In this document: positions 27,511-35,602 of the stretch, piece by piece
How positions within the stretch are numbered: position 1 is the stretch's first letter
Layout: each line of letters starts with the position of its first letter
Assembly: GCF_900104705.1 (NCBI RefSeq)
Contig: NZ_LT629734.1
Location: forward strand, 558,001-622,000
Source: Agrococcus carbonis
GTDB lineage: Bacteria > Actinomycetota > Actinomycetes > Actinomycetales > Microbacteriaceae
Length of the DNA: 64,000 nt
Direction of reading: 5' to 3'
Position numbers and translations under genes: made by a program
Notes under the pieces: model-generated
Told to the model about the DNA's origin: nothing
Seen by the model: the letters and a program-made list of their open reading frames with translations, nothing else
Databases searched by the model: none

Positions 27511-28401
27511 ATGCACCCCGCGCGCCGCACCGTCACGCTCCCCTGGGGCGACGTCTCGCTGCTCGAGTGGCTGCCGGCGGAGCCCGCGCGGGACGACGCG
27601 TCCGTCGTCGTCCTGCTGCACGGGGGCGGGCTCGACAGCGCGTGGCTGTCGTGGGGCGGGGTCGGCGGCGCGCTCGCCGAGGCCGGCCACCGCGTGCTCG
27701 CGCCCGACCTGCCCGGCTACGGCGAGAGCACGAAGGCGCCGTGGGCCGCGACCCAGCAGGCGCTCCTCGCGTGCGTCGAGCAGGTCGTCGACGCGCTCGG
27801 CCTCGAGCGGTGTGCGCTCGGCGGGCTCTCGATGGGCGGCGGGCTCGCGATCGGGCACGCCCTCGCGCACTCCGAGCGCGTGCGCGGCCTCATGCTGCTC
27901 GGCTCCTACGGCCTCGCGCCGACGCTCGTCGAGGGCCGGTGGTCGGCGCCCGCGCAGCTGCTGGCGTGGGCGGCGACGCGCGCCGGAGTGCTGCCCGTCA
28001 TCACGCGCGCCACGACGCGCACGCCCACGGCCGTCGAGCGGAGCCTCCGCCCCGTGCTGCGCAGCGCCGCGCAGCGCACGCCAGAGCTGATCGGCGCCGT
28101 GCACGAAGCGGCACGGGCCGGCACGAGCATCGACGTCTTCGGCGAGTGGCAGCGCAGCGAGGTGGGCGCGCGGCGGCAGACGACCGCCTACGCCGACCGC
28201 CTCGGCGAGCTCGCGATGCCGGCGCTCGTCGTGCACGGCGCGCTCGATGCGGGCGTGCCGGCGGCGGTCGCCCGCCGCGCCGCAGCCGCGATGCCCCAGG
28301 CCGAGCTGCTCGTCGTGCCCGATGCGGCGCACTGGGTGCAGCGCGACCGCCCCGAGGTCGTCGTGCCGGCGATGCGGGCGTTCCTCGACGGCCTGCGCTG
28401 A
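27511..28401 (+). CDS. alpha/beta hydrolase
   Basis: 296 residues. Oxyanion-hole motif LLHGGG (about 35-40), nucleophile Ser107 in GLSMGGG, and a C-terminal DAAHW that supplies the His. The Asp is probably in HGALDAG. No membrane segment or signal peptide. Substrate unknown. Start chosen by the leaderless -10; an in-frame ATG at 27403 would run into cpaF. Confidence 0.88.
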   Translation: MHPARRTVTLPWGDVSLLEWLPAEPARDDASVVVLLHGGGLDSAWLSWGGVGGALAEAGHRVLAPDLPGYGESTKAPWAATQQALLACVEQVVDALGLERCALGGLSMGGGLAIGHALAHSERVRGLMLLGSYGLAPTLVEGRWSAPAQLLAWAATRAGVLPVITRATTRTPTAVERSLRPVLRSAAQRTPELIGAVHEAARAGTSIDVFGEWQRSEVGARRQTTAYADRLGELAMPALVVHGALDAGVPAAVARRAAAAMPQAELLVVPDAAHWVQRDRPEVVVPAMRAFLDGLR

Positions 28402-28454
28402 GCCGGAAGCCCCCGGTTCTCGGGCCCGGCGGGGCGCCCGTCAGCCGCCAGTCC

Positions 28455-28460
28455 TAGGGT
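28455..28460 (+). promoter_or_regulatory. -10 element of leaderless small gene
   Basis: TAGGGT, six bases, ATG 28467. Confidence 0.55.
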
Positions 28461-28466
28461 GACCGC

Positions 28467-28802
28467 ATGGGCTTCTGGAGCGACGCATGGCGCACGGTGG
28501 CCGGCGCGCTCACGCGCTCGGGGCCGGATGCGTCGGGGACGCGGACGGGCCGGCTCCGCTGCCCGCGGTGCGGGCGACGCGCGCCGCGAGCGCCGCGGCG
28601 CGCGAGCGCGCGGCGGATCGCGGCAGCCGCGGCCGAGATCGTCGCGTACGAGCGCGTGCACGCCGACGACCCGTCGTGGGGCATCCGCGACGCGATCGCG
28701 CAGGCGCACGGGCTGAGCGTCGTCGACGTCACCGACGAGACGATCCGCCTGCGGGACGTCGCGGCCCGGGCGGCGCGCCGGCAGCCCACCGAGGGAGCGT
28801 GA
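28467..28802 (+). CDS. small hypothetical protein with one CxxC
   Basis: 111 residues. The N-terminal half is basic and holds CPRCGRRAPRAPRR; the second half (from about 50) is a predicted helical stretch ending in VVDVTDETIRLRDVAARAARR. One Cys pair could bind zinc only as part of a dimer or with other residues. The leaderless promoter supports the start. I recognise no family. It ends 6 bases from a convergent gene. Confidence 0.6.
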   Translation: MGFWSDAWRTVAGALTRSGPDASGTRTGRLRCPRCGRRAPRAPRRASARRIAAAAAEIVAYERVHADDPSWGIRDAIAQAHGLSVVDVTDETIRLRDVAARAARRQPTEGA

Positions 28803-28808
28803 GGCCGA

Positions 28809-29747
28809 TCAGCCCTCCGCCCAGCGCAGCACCCGCAGCGCCTTGAGCGTGATCCAGCGGTTCGGCTCCCCGACCTTCCCGTAGTCGTTGACGGCGTCGC
28901 CGCCGTGCACGACGTCGAGCGGCCACGTGCCGTCGGGGAGCCGCTTCGCGTGCACGAGGTCGAGCGCCTCCTGCATGCGCTCGTCAGGCATCGCGCCGAC
29001 CGCGCGGAAGTGCTCGAGCGCCCGCAGCGCGTCGTACTCGTGGCGGGGCGGGAACGCGAAGCGCGTGTAGGTGGGCTTCGGGATCTCGCCCGTCGAGCGC
29101 CGCCGCAGCAGGTCGCGCTCGAGCAGGTACGCCTCGCCCGAGGCGCGCGCGGCGCGGATCCGCTCGTCGTCGCGCACGCGCTCGACGGCCGCGAGCGCCT
29201 CGAGCACCGCGATCGTGGTGTCGAACGATGAGCGCACGCTGCCGTGCTCCTGCTCGCAGTTCCAGCCGCCGTCGGCCATCCGCTCGCCGAGCAGCCGCTC
29301 GACGATGCGGTCGTCGAGCAGCCCCGGATCCGCCTCGCCGTAGTAGACCGCGTTCGTCACGAGCGCGCCGTTGATGCACGGCTCGACCTCGCCCTCGAAG
29401 AACGGCTCGCCGTCGTACTCCCAGTGGGTGACGCGGGCGACATCGGCGATCGCCTCGCGCACCGCCGGCGCGTGCGGGTCGACGCCGAGGAGGCGCAGCT
29501 CGGTGAGCACGTGCGCGGTCGACGTCCACGGCTGCCCCGGCAGCGTCGGCGGCTCCTTCGGGAAGTGCGCGCCGCCGGCCCACTGCCCGTCGGGCCCGCG
29601 CGCGGCGAGCAGGGCCGCGCCCCACCCCTCGGTCGCGACCCGGGCGCGCTCGCGGGCCACAGCATCCGGATCCTCGTCGAGGAGGTCGGCGAGCACCTGC
29701 CAGCGGATCGCCGGATCGCCCTCGAGCAGCCAGTCGACGACGCTCAT
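28809..29747 (-). CDS. squalene-cyclase-like alpha/alpha-toroid protein
   Basis: 312 residues with repeated toroid motifs (GPDGQWAGG, MADGGWNCEQEHGS, KRLPDGTWPLD) that resemble QW motifs of terpenoid cyclases and prenyltransferases. It is about half the size of a true squalene-hopene cyclase and lacks the DxDD catalytic motif. It is probably a non-cyclase toroid protein of unknown role. It begins 7 bases after the alpha/beta hydrolase gene and is presumably co-transcribed with it. Confidence 0.75.
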   Translation of the reverse strand: MSVVDWLLEGDPAIRWQVLADLLDEDPDAVARERARVATEGWGAALLAARGPDGQWAGGAHFPKEPPTLPGQPWTSTAHVLTELRLLGVDPHAPAVREAIADVARVTHWEYDGEPFFEGEVEPCINGALVTNAVYYGEADPGLLDDRIVERLLGERMADGGWNCEQEHGSVRSSFDTTIAVLEALAAVERVRDDERIRAARASGEAYLLERDLLRRRSTGEIPKPTYTRFAFPPRHEYDALRALEHFRAVGAMPDERMQEALDLVHAKRLPDGTWPLDVVHGGDAVNDYGKVGEPNRWITLKALRVLRWAEG

Positions 29748-29754
29748 GCGCGCC

Positions 29755-30561
29755 TCAGCGCTCCAGGAACGCGAGCAGCGCGGCGTCGAAGTCGGCCGCG
29801 TGGCTGACGTTGCAGCCGTGCGGGGCGCCGGGGATGACGTGCAGCTCGCTGTGCTCGATCGTCTCGTGCGTGCGGCGGCCGGAGCCCTCGAGCGGCACCG
29901 TCTGGTCGCCGTCGCCGTGCAGCACGAGGGTCGGCACCGTGATCGTGCCGAGGTCGTCGCGGAAGTCGGTGGTCGCCCACGCGTCCATGCACGCGAGCGC
30001 CGCGGGCTGGTGCGACTGGCGTGCGAGCACGAGCGCCGCCTGCCGCTGCTCCTCGGTGACGCACAGCCGCTCGGCGTTCGAGAAGAAGCCGACGAGGAAC
30101 TCGTCGAGGAAGCCATCGCGGTCGGCCTCGAGCGCATCGCGCATGCCGCGGTACGCCTCCTCGGTGAGCGGGCCGTCGGGGTTGTCGTCGCCGTGCAGCA
30201 GGTAGGGCGGCACCGCGGCCGCGAAGACCACCGAGCGCACCAGCTCGTCGCCGTAGGTCGACACGTAGCGCGCCACCTCGCCGCCGCCCATCGAGAAGCC
30301 CACGAGCGTCGCGTCGCGCAGGTCGAGCTGCCGCATGACGCCGTCGAGGTCGGCCGCGAGCGTGTCGTAGTCGTAGCCGTCGTCGGGCTTGTCGCTGCGG
30401 CCGAAGCCGCGCCGGTCGTACGCGACGACGCGGTACCCGGCGCGCCCGAGCGCATCCGCCTGCTCGGCCCACGACTCGGCCGAGAGCGGCCAGCCGTGGA
30501 TGAGCACGACGGGCCGGCCGTCGCCGCCGCTGTCGTCGATGTGGAGTCGGACGTCGGTCAT
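29755..30561 (-). CDS. alpha/beta hydrolase, non-heme haloperoxidase-like
   Basis: 268 residues. LIHGWPLS (oxyanion hole), nucleophile Ser90 in GFSMGGGE, Asp near LVLHGDGDQTVP and His in GAPHGCNVSH fit the cofactor-free haloperoxidase/esterase group. AGGAGG lies five bases before the ATG. These enzymes mostly act as esterases; peroxidase activity in vivo is doubtful. Confidence 0.9.
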   Translation of the reverse strand: MTDVRLHIDDSGGDGRPVVLIHGWPLSAESWAEQADALGRAGYRVVAYDRRGFGRSDKPDDGYDYDTLAADLDGVMRQLDLRDATLVGFSMGGGEVARYVSTYGDELVRSVVFAAAVPPYLLHGDDNPDGPLTEEAYRGMRDALEADRDGFLDEFLVGFFSNAERLCVTEEQRQAALVLARQSHQPAALACMDAWATTDFRDDLGTITVPTLVLHGDGDQTVPLEGSGRRTHETIEHSELHVIPGAPHGCNVSHAADFDAALLAFLER

Positions 30562-30637
30562 GGATGCCTCCTGTGGCTCGTCGGCGTCGGTCGTGGATGC
30601 GTGCGTGCGGGTGCTGCGCAGGCGTGGGTGCGCACGG

Positions 30638-31342
30638 TCAGCGGTACTCGGGGTTCTGGAACCCGAACCGCTCGCCGCGCTTCCACGCGTTGCGGTCGTT
30701 GCCCTCGGTGGGGATGCCGCCGCGCAGCATGCGCGCGAGGTGCAGGAGGTTCCACGCCATGATCGTGATGTTGCGCTTCGTGAAGTCGTTGTCGGCGCCC
30801 GCGCGCGAGCCGTCGTCGAGCTCGTCGCCGTAGCTCGGCCCGGGACCGGCCTCCCCCACCCAGCCGGCGTCGGCCTGCGGCGGGATGGTGCAGCCGATGT
30901 GCTGCAGCGCGTAGAGCACCTCGCGCGCCACGTGCTTCATGCCGTCCTCGTTGCCGCCCACGAGGCATCCGGCGACCTTGCCGTAGAAGATCGACTGGCC
31001 CTGGTCGTTCAGCTCACCCGACTCGCTGTAGAGCCGCTCGATCACGCGACGCGTGACGCTCGAGGCGTCGCCGAGCCAGATGGGCGTCGCGAGCACGATG
31101 ATGTCGGCGGCGAGCACGCGCTGCCAGAGCTCGGGCCACGCGTCCTCGCTCGCGCCGTGCTCGCGCATGTCGGGCTGCACGCCGGGGGCGAGGGCGTGGT
31201 CGACGGCGCGCACGACCTCGACCTCGACGCCCTGCTGGCGCAGGATGCCGGCGCTCGCCTCGATGAGCAGGTCGGTGTGGCTCTCGCCCGGCGACGGGGT
31301 GAGCGTGCCGTTGAAGTAGATCGCGCGGATGGGTTCGGTCAT
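30638..31342 (-). CDS. flavodoxin-like NAD(P)H-dependent oxidoreductase
   Basis: 234 residues from ATG 31342 (an in-frame ATG at 31351 is possible). The core has the FMN-dependent reductase layout: IRAIYFNGTLTPSPGESHT at the phosphate-binding loop, ATPIWLGDASS near 90 and KVAGCLVGGNEDG near 135. Larger than WrbA by about 35 residues, with a C-terminal extension (FTKRNITIMAWNLLHLARML). Likely FMN-binding; electron acceptor unknown. Confidence 0.82.
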   Translation of the reverse strand: MTEPIRAIYFNGTLTPSPGESHTDLLIEASAGILRQQGVEVEVVRAVDHALAPGVQPDMREHGASEDAWPELWQRVLAADIIVLATPIWLGDASSVTRRVIERLYSESGELNDQGQSIFYGKVAGCLVGGNEDGMKHVAREVLYALQHIGCTIPPQADAGWVGEAGPGPSYGDELDDGSRAGADNDFTKRNITIMAWNLLHLARMLRGGIPTEGNDRNAWKRGERFGFQNPEYR

Positions 31343-31367
31343 GCGCCCCACGGTGGCACGGGATGCT

Positions 31368-31404
31368 GGAGGGCACCACCGGCGATCTGCCGATGGTGCC
31401 CTCC
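31368..31404. terminator. hairpin upstream of the flavodoxin-like gene
   Basis: GGAGGGCACCA and TGGTGCCCTCC form an 11-bp stem, with an inner CGGC/GCCG pair. It lies after the SDR gene end on the minus strand (31450) and before the next gene, so it probably ends the SDR transcript. Confidence 0.7.
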
Positions 31405-31449
31405 GTCCTGCGTGATGGTGCGCGACGCGTCAGCGCGACGCAGCGCGGA

Positions 31450-32223
31450 TCACATCGCGCCGGTGTAGCCGCCGTCCACGTGGATCGTCGTGCCGGTGAC
31501 GTACGACGAGGCGTCGGAGGCGAGCCACAGCGAAGCCTGCGCGATCTCGCGCGGCTGCGCGAAGCGGTGCAGCGCCGAGAGCTGCTTGGGGTACTCGACG
31601 GGGTCGAGCCCGAACTGCTCGATCGCGCCGCGGAGCATCGGGGTGTCGACGGCGCCCGGGGCGACCGAGTTCACGCGGATGCCGTGCGGGCCGTTCTCGA
31701 CCGCGGCGGTCTTCGTGAGGGCGTTCACGCCGTGCTTCGCGGCGTTGTAGGCGACTGTCTGCGGCTGCACGCGGAAGCCCGAGGTCGACGAGATGTTGAT
31801 GATCGAGCCGCCGTCGCCCTGGGCGAGCATCTGGCGCAGCTCGTACTTGAGCGTGAGGGCCGTGCCCTTGAGGTCGACCGACATGAGGCGGTCCCAGTAC
31901 TGCTCGTCGATCTCGCTCACGAGGTTCTGGTCGGGCGTCAGCGCGGCGTTGTTGACCGCGACGTCGAGGCGGCCGTAGTGCTCGACGGCCTTCGCGACCA
32001 TCGCCTCGACCTGCTCGCCCTTCGAGATGTCGACCTGCACGAACAGCGCGTCGCCGCCCTGCTCGCGGATGTCGGCCGCGACGGACTCGCCCTTCTCCTG
32101 GTTGAAGTCGGCCACGACCACCTTCGCGCCGGCCTCGGCGAAGAGCCTCGCGGTCGCCTCGCCCATGCCCATCGCGGCTCCGGTCACGATCGCGACCTTG
32201 TCCTGCAGCACCTTGAACGTCAT
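31450..32223 (-). CDS. short-chain dehydrogenase/reductase
   Basis: 257 residues, classical SDR. Cofactor loop TGAAMGMG (14-21), NNAA near 91, catalytic Ser145/146, Tyr159 and Lys163 (YNAAK). Asp39 after the second strand suggests NAD(H) preference. The C terminus (HVDGGYTGAM) is typical of 3-alpha/20-beta-hydroxysteroid or cyclic alcohol dehydrogenases. AGGAGG precedes the ATG. It follows the hydroxyacyl-CoA dehydrogenase gene but has its own AT-rich upstream region. Confidence 0.9.
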   Translation of the reverse strand: MTFKVLQDKVAIVTGAAMGMGEATARLFAEAGAKVVVADFNQEKGESVAADIREQGGDALFVQVDISKGEQVEAMVAKAVEHYGRLDVAVNNAALTPDQNLVSEIDEQYWDRLMSVDLKGTALTLKYELRQMLAQGDGGSIINISSTSGFRVQPQTVAYNAAKHGVNALTKTAAVENGPHGIRVNSVAPGAVDTPMLRGAIEQFGLDPVEYPKQLSALHRFAQPREIAQASLWLASDASSYVTGTTIHVDGGYTGAM

Positions 32224-32295
32224 TGCTCTGCCTCCTGACGCGGGCGGCGGATCTCGTCGCCCTCCGCGAGGGGCAACGCTCTGCGTATCGATCTA

Positions 32296-32308
32296 TTCCA
32301 ATTTTGAA
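32296..32308. promoter_or_regulatory. AT-rich imperfect palindrome upstream of the SDR gene
   Basis: TTCCAATTTTGAA is a 13-base imperfect palindrome in an AT-rich island (about 32286-32313) within otherwise GC-rich sequence. It lies about 75 bases before the SDR start and looks like an operator/promoter for that gene. The regulator is unknown. Confidence 0.4.
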
Positions 32309-32310
32309 CG

Positions 32311-33168
32311 TTACGCCTCGAGCGCGTCGCGCGCGTCGATGAGCGCCCGCAGCCGCGTCGCGAAGCGCGCCGGGGCGTCGGCATCGCGCGGCAGGAACCC
32401 GCGGCCGGCCTTCGCGCCGAGGTCGCCCCGCTCGGCGCGCTCGCGCAGCATCGCTGGGGCGGCGGATGCGTCGCCGAGCGTCGGGAAGATGCCGTCGGCG
32501 ACGCTCGTCCACACGTCGAGCCCGCCGAGGTCCATGACCTCGAACGGGCCGGCGAGCGCCCACCGCGGCCCGAGCCCGGCGGTGACGACCGCGTCGACCT
32601 GCTCGGCGCTCGCGACGCCGAGCTCGACGAGGTGCATCGCCTCGCGGTAGAGCGCCGCCTGCAGCCGGTTGGCGATGAAGCCCGGAACCTGCTGCGCGAG
32701 CGGCACCGCCGTCTTGCCGGCCGCCTCGAGCAGCGCGACCATGCGGCCGACGGTCGCCTGCGGCGTCGCCGGCCCCGGCACGACTTCGACGAGCGGCACG
32801 GTGTCGGCCGGGTTGAAGAAGTGGGCGATCACGAGCCGCGACGCGTCACGCATGCCGGCCGCGAGCGCATCCGCCCCGATCGACGACGTGTTCGAGGCGA
32901 TGACCGCGTCGGCGTTGGCCGCCTCGACCCGCGCGATGAGCTCGTGCTTGAGCTCGAGCCGCTCAGGCGCCGCCTCGAGCACGATCGTCGCGCCGTCGAC
33001 CGCGGCCTCGACGGTGTCGTGCGCGGATGCGCCGGCAGCGCGGGCGGCGTCGGCCGCGGCCTCGGCGCGCACGTCGAACACGCGCACCTCGTGGCCGGCG
33101 CGGGCCAGCACGCGCGCGATGCCCGCGCCCATGACGCCCGCGCCGAGGACGGCGATGGTCTCCTGCAT
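32311..33168 (-). CDS. 3-hydroxyacyl-CoA dehydrogenase family protein
   Basis: 285 residues. N-terminal NAD domain with LGAGVMGAGI (8-17), EAAPERLELKHEL and SNTSS motifs, then HFFNPADTVPLVEVV with the conserved His-Phe-Asn-Pro, and a C-terminal helical dimer domain. This is the stand-alone (not fused) form, as in PaaH or hydroxybutyryl-CoA dehydrogenase. Likely beta-oxidation or aromatic-acid catabolism. Ribosome site CAGGAG. It ends with TAA, a rare stop here. Confidence 0.92.
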   Translation of the reverse strand: MQETIAVLGAGVMGAGIARVLARAGHEVRVFDVRAEAAADAARAAGASAHDTVEAAVDGATIVLEAAPERLELKHELIARVEAANADAVIASNTSSIGADALAAGMRDASRLVIAHFFNPADTVPLVEVVPGPATPQATVGRMVALLEAAGKTAVPLAQQVPGFIANRLQAALYREAMHLVELGVASAEQVDAVVTAGLGPRWALAGPFEVMDLGGLDVWTSVADGIFPTLGDASAAPAMLRERAERGDLGAKAGRGFLPRDADAPARFATRLRALIDARDALEA

Positions 33169-33216
33169 GGCTGCTCCTGTCGGTCTCGATCGACGATGCC
33201 ACAGCGGCGCGACGCG

Positions 33217-34017
33217 TCAGCGGCGCGACCGATCGGCGTCGCTGATGGGCGGCCGAGCGCCCGACGCCTCGACGCGCGCTCCGAGGCCCACACCGGCGGA
33301 GAGCCGATCGGGCACGAGCGGGATGAGCGGCGCGGCCAGCCGGTAGCGCCAGTCGCTCACGACGATCGCGCGCCGCCGGCGCAGCCCGCGCAGGCCGTCG
33401 CGCACGACCGTCGCCGCATCCGCCCACCCCGCCCGCGGCACGGCGTCGGGCGCGACGCCCATGCGCTCGTGGAACTCCGTGGCGACGAAGCCCGGCAGGA
33501 GCGCCGTGACCGCGACCCCGTCGCGGCGGTAGCGGGCGTGCAGCGATCGCGACAGCATGATGAGCCCCGCCTTCGCGGCCGCGTACGTGCCGCTCGGCAT
33601 GCGGCCGGCGAGGCTCGCGACGTTGAGGATCCCGCCGCGGCCCCGCTCGCGCATGCCGGGCAGCGCCGCGTGCGCGAGCCGCAGCGGCACCCACGACAGC
33701 AGCTCGTGCACCCGCCGCTCCTCGTCGATGGCGGATGCGTGGAAGGGCTCGGCCACAGCGGTGCCGGCGTTGTTGACGAGCACGTCGACCGGCCGGTCGC
33801 CGTCGCGCAGGCGCGCGGCGACGCGCTCGAGACCCGCGGCGTCGGTGAGATCGGCGGCGAGCACCTCGGTCTCGACCGGCAGCCGCGCGGCGAGCGCGGC
33901 GAGTCGCTCGGCGTCGCGGGCGACGAGCACGAGGGCGAAGCCGTCGGCGGCGAGCTGGCGGGCGAACTCGGCCCCGAGCCCGGCCGAGGCGCCGGTGATG
34001 AGCGCGCGCATCTGCAT
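33217..34017 (-). CDS. short-chain dehydrogenase/reductase (DltE-like)
   Basis: 266 residues. TGASAGLG (8-15), NNAG near 82, Ser135, Tyr145 and Lys149 (YAAAK) form the full SDR active site. Arg at the end of strand 2 (ARDAERL) suggests NADP(H). A positively charged C-terminal part (LRRRRAIVVSDWRY) and hydrophobic stretch are typical of the SDR_c1-like long-chain group. Start at ATG 34017 or 34011; CAGGCT six bases upstream of the first supports it. Confidence 0.87.
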   Translation of the reverse strand: MQMRALITGASAGLGAEFARQLAADGFALVLVARDAERLAALAARLPVETEVLAADLTDAAGLERVAARLRDGDRPVDVLVNNAGTAVAEPFHASAIDEERRVHELLSWVPLRLAHAALPGMRERGRGGILNVASLAGRMPSGTYAAAKAGLIMLSRSLHARYRRDGVAVTALLPGFVATEFHERMGVAPDAVPRAGWADAATVVRDGLRGLRRRRAIVVSDWRYRLAAPLIPLVPDRLSAGVGLGARVEASGARPPISDADRSRR

Positions 34018-34075
34018 GCGCTCAGCCTGGCAGAACGCATGGCCGACCCTGCACTGCCGCGTGGGTCGGCGCCAG

Positions 34076-34081
34076 TAGTCT
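34076..34081 (+). promoter_or_regulatory. -10 element of tRNA-Leu
   Basis: TAGTCT ends 12 bases before the tRNA 5' end. No convincing -35 is seen. Confidence 0.45.
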
Positions 34082-34093
34082 GGAGACCCCCAC

Positions 34094-34176
34094 GCGGGAG
34101 TGGTGGAATTGGCAGACACGCAGGATTTAGGTTCCTGTGCCCTAGTGGCGTGGGGGTTCAAGTCCCCTCTCCCGCA
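34094..34176 (+). tRNA. tRNA-Leu (anticodon UAG)
   Basis: 83 bases. Acceptor GCGGGAG pairs with CTCCCGC, the anticodon stem CAGGA/TCCTG encloses TTTAGGT (anticodon TAG), and there is a variable arm and a T-arm with GGTTCAAGTCC. The discriminator base is A. CCA is not encoded (CCG follows). Confidence 0.96.
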
Positions 34177-34203
34177 CCGACGCACGACGCGAAGGAGCAC
34201 CTC

Positions 34204-34926
34204 GTGCATCCGCTGCCTGCAGAGTTCCTCATCGACATCGAGGGCCTCATCTCCGGCGCGGGCGCGTGGGCGCTGCTGCTGGTGTGCGCGATCGTCTTCG
34301 TCGAGACCGGGCTCCTCGTCGGCTTCCTGCTGCCCGGCGACACGCTGCTGATCATCGCCGGCGTGCTCTCGTACACCGGCGTCATCCCGCAGCCGATCTG
34401 GCTCGTGATGCTGTGCATCTGGGGGTGCGCCGTCGCGGGCGACCAGCTGGGCTACTACATCGGCAAGAAGGCGGGGCCGCCGATCTTCCAGCGGCGATCC
34501 TCCGGGCTGTTCTCGCATCGCACGGTCGAGCGCACCAACCGGTTCTTCCTGCGCTACGGCGCCGCGGCCGTCATCATCGCGCGGTTCATCGGGATCGTGC
34601 GCACCTTCATGCCCGTCGCCGCGGGCGTCGGCAGGATGCCGTGGCCGCTGTTCCTCCGCCTCGACGTGCTCGGCGGGCTGCTGTGGGGCGCGGGGCTGCC
34701 GCTGCTCGGGTGGGGCGTCGCGCACATCCCGGGCGTCGCCGAGATCGTCACGGAGTACATCGACCTCGTGCTCATCGGCGTCGTCCTCATCGCGGTCGGC
34801 TTCATCGTGTGGCACGCGATCCAGTCGCGGCGCGAGGTCGAGCGGGAGATCCGCGAGGGCACGTCGACCGGGCCCGTGGAGACCCTCGACCTCTCGGGCA
34901 CGAACGACCTCGGCATCGAGCGCTGA
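34204..34926 (+). CDS. DedA family membrane protein
   Basis: 240 residues from GTG 34204 with GAAGGAG 7-13 bases upstream. Typical SNARE-associated/DedA core: FVETGLLVGFLLPGDTLL near 37, GDQLGYYIGKKAGP near 80, RFIGIVRTFMPVAAGVGRM near 130. Several membrane helices. DedA proteins act in lipid scrambling or undecaprenyl-phosphate recycling. It lies 27 bases after tRNA-Leu and may share its transcript. Confidence 0.92.
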   Translation: MHPLPAEFLIDIEGLISGAGAWALLLVCAIVFVETGLLVGFLLPGDTLLIIAGVLSYTGVIPQPIWLVMLCIWGCAVAGDQLGYYIGKKAGPPIFQRRSSGLFSHRTVERTNRFFLRYGAAAVIIARFIGIVRTFMPVAAGVGRMPWPLFLRLDVLGGLLWGAGLPLLGWGVAHIPGVAEIVTEYIDLVLIGVVLIAVGFIVWHAIQSRREVEREIREGTSTGPVETLDLSGTNDLGIER

Positions 34927-34948
34927 GGGCTCGCGACCGGCGCGCCGG

Positions 34949-35602
34949 CTACGCCGAGAGCCACACCGCCTGCGCGACCTGCGGCCCGAGGTCGACGGTG
35001 CCCGCGTCCGTGCGCACCTGGATCGAGCCCGAGTAGGGCTTCTGGCCCAGCACCTCGAGGCTCGCGTCGAGCGCGATGCCCGCGTCGGCGAGGAACCGCA
35101 GCATCGCCGGGTCGCTGTCGGAGATGCGCACGACCGCACCCGCGTGGCCGACGGCGGCATCGGCGAGCAGCACCGCATCCGGTCGGACGACCGTGCCGTC
35201 GGCGGCGGGGATCGGATCGCCGTGCGGATCGCGGACCGGGTCGCCGAGCGAGCGAGCGATCGAGTCGAGCAGCCGGTCGCTCAGCGCGTGCTCGAGGATC
35301 TCCGCCTCGTCGTGCACCTCGTCCCAGTCGTAGCCGTGCCGCTCGACGAGCCACGTCTCGACCACGCGGTGCCGGCGCACCTGCCGCACCGCGAGCGCCG
35401 CGCCCTCGCTCGTGAGCTCGATCGCGCCGTACGGCCGGTGGTGCACGAGGCCGGCGGCGGCCAGCTTCTTGACCATCTCGGTCACGGTGGAGTTCGCGAG
35501 CCCGAGCCGCGTCGCGAGCTGCGACGGCGTGACGGGCTCCGGCTGCCACTCGGTGTGGTGGTAGATCGCCTTGACGTAGTCCTCAGCCGCTGTGGACTGC
35601 AT
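34949..35602 (-). CDS. mntR: DtxR-family metal-dependent repressor, MntR type
   Basis: 217 residues: winged helix (about 20-65, TPSQLATRLGLANSTVTEMVKKL), dimer/metal domain and a C-terminal SH3/FeoA-like domain (about 150-217). At the primary metal site IdeR/DtxR has Cys-x2-Glu-His; here the Cys is Glu (AEILEHALSD), as in manganese-type MntR. The gene overlaps the end of the transporter permease gene by 20 bases, so it is the last gene of the metal-uptake operon and probably represses it through the palindrome at 38227-38242. Confidence 0.9.
   Translation of the reverse strand: MQSTAAEDYVKAIYHHTEWQPEPVTPSQLATRLGLANSTVTEMVKKLAAAGLVHHRPYGAIELTSEGAALAVRQVRRHRVVETWLVERHGYDWDEVHDEAEILEHALSDRLLDSIARSLGDPVRDPHGDPIPAADGTVVRPDAVLLADAAVGHAGAVVRISDSDPAMLRFLADAGIALDASLEVLGQKPYSGSIQVRTDAGTVDLGPQVAQAVWLSA

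Noticed and set aside
28809..33168. Terpenoid or other natural-product cluster
   Set aside because: The squalene-cyclase-like protein lacks the catalytic motif and no prenyl synthase or tailoring set is present.
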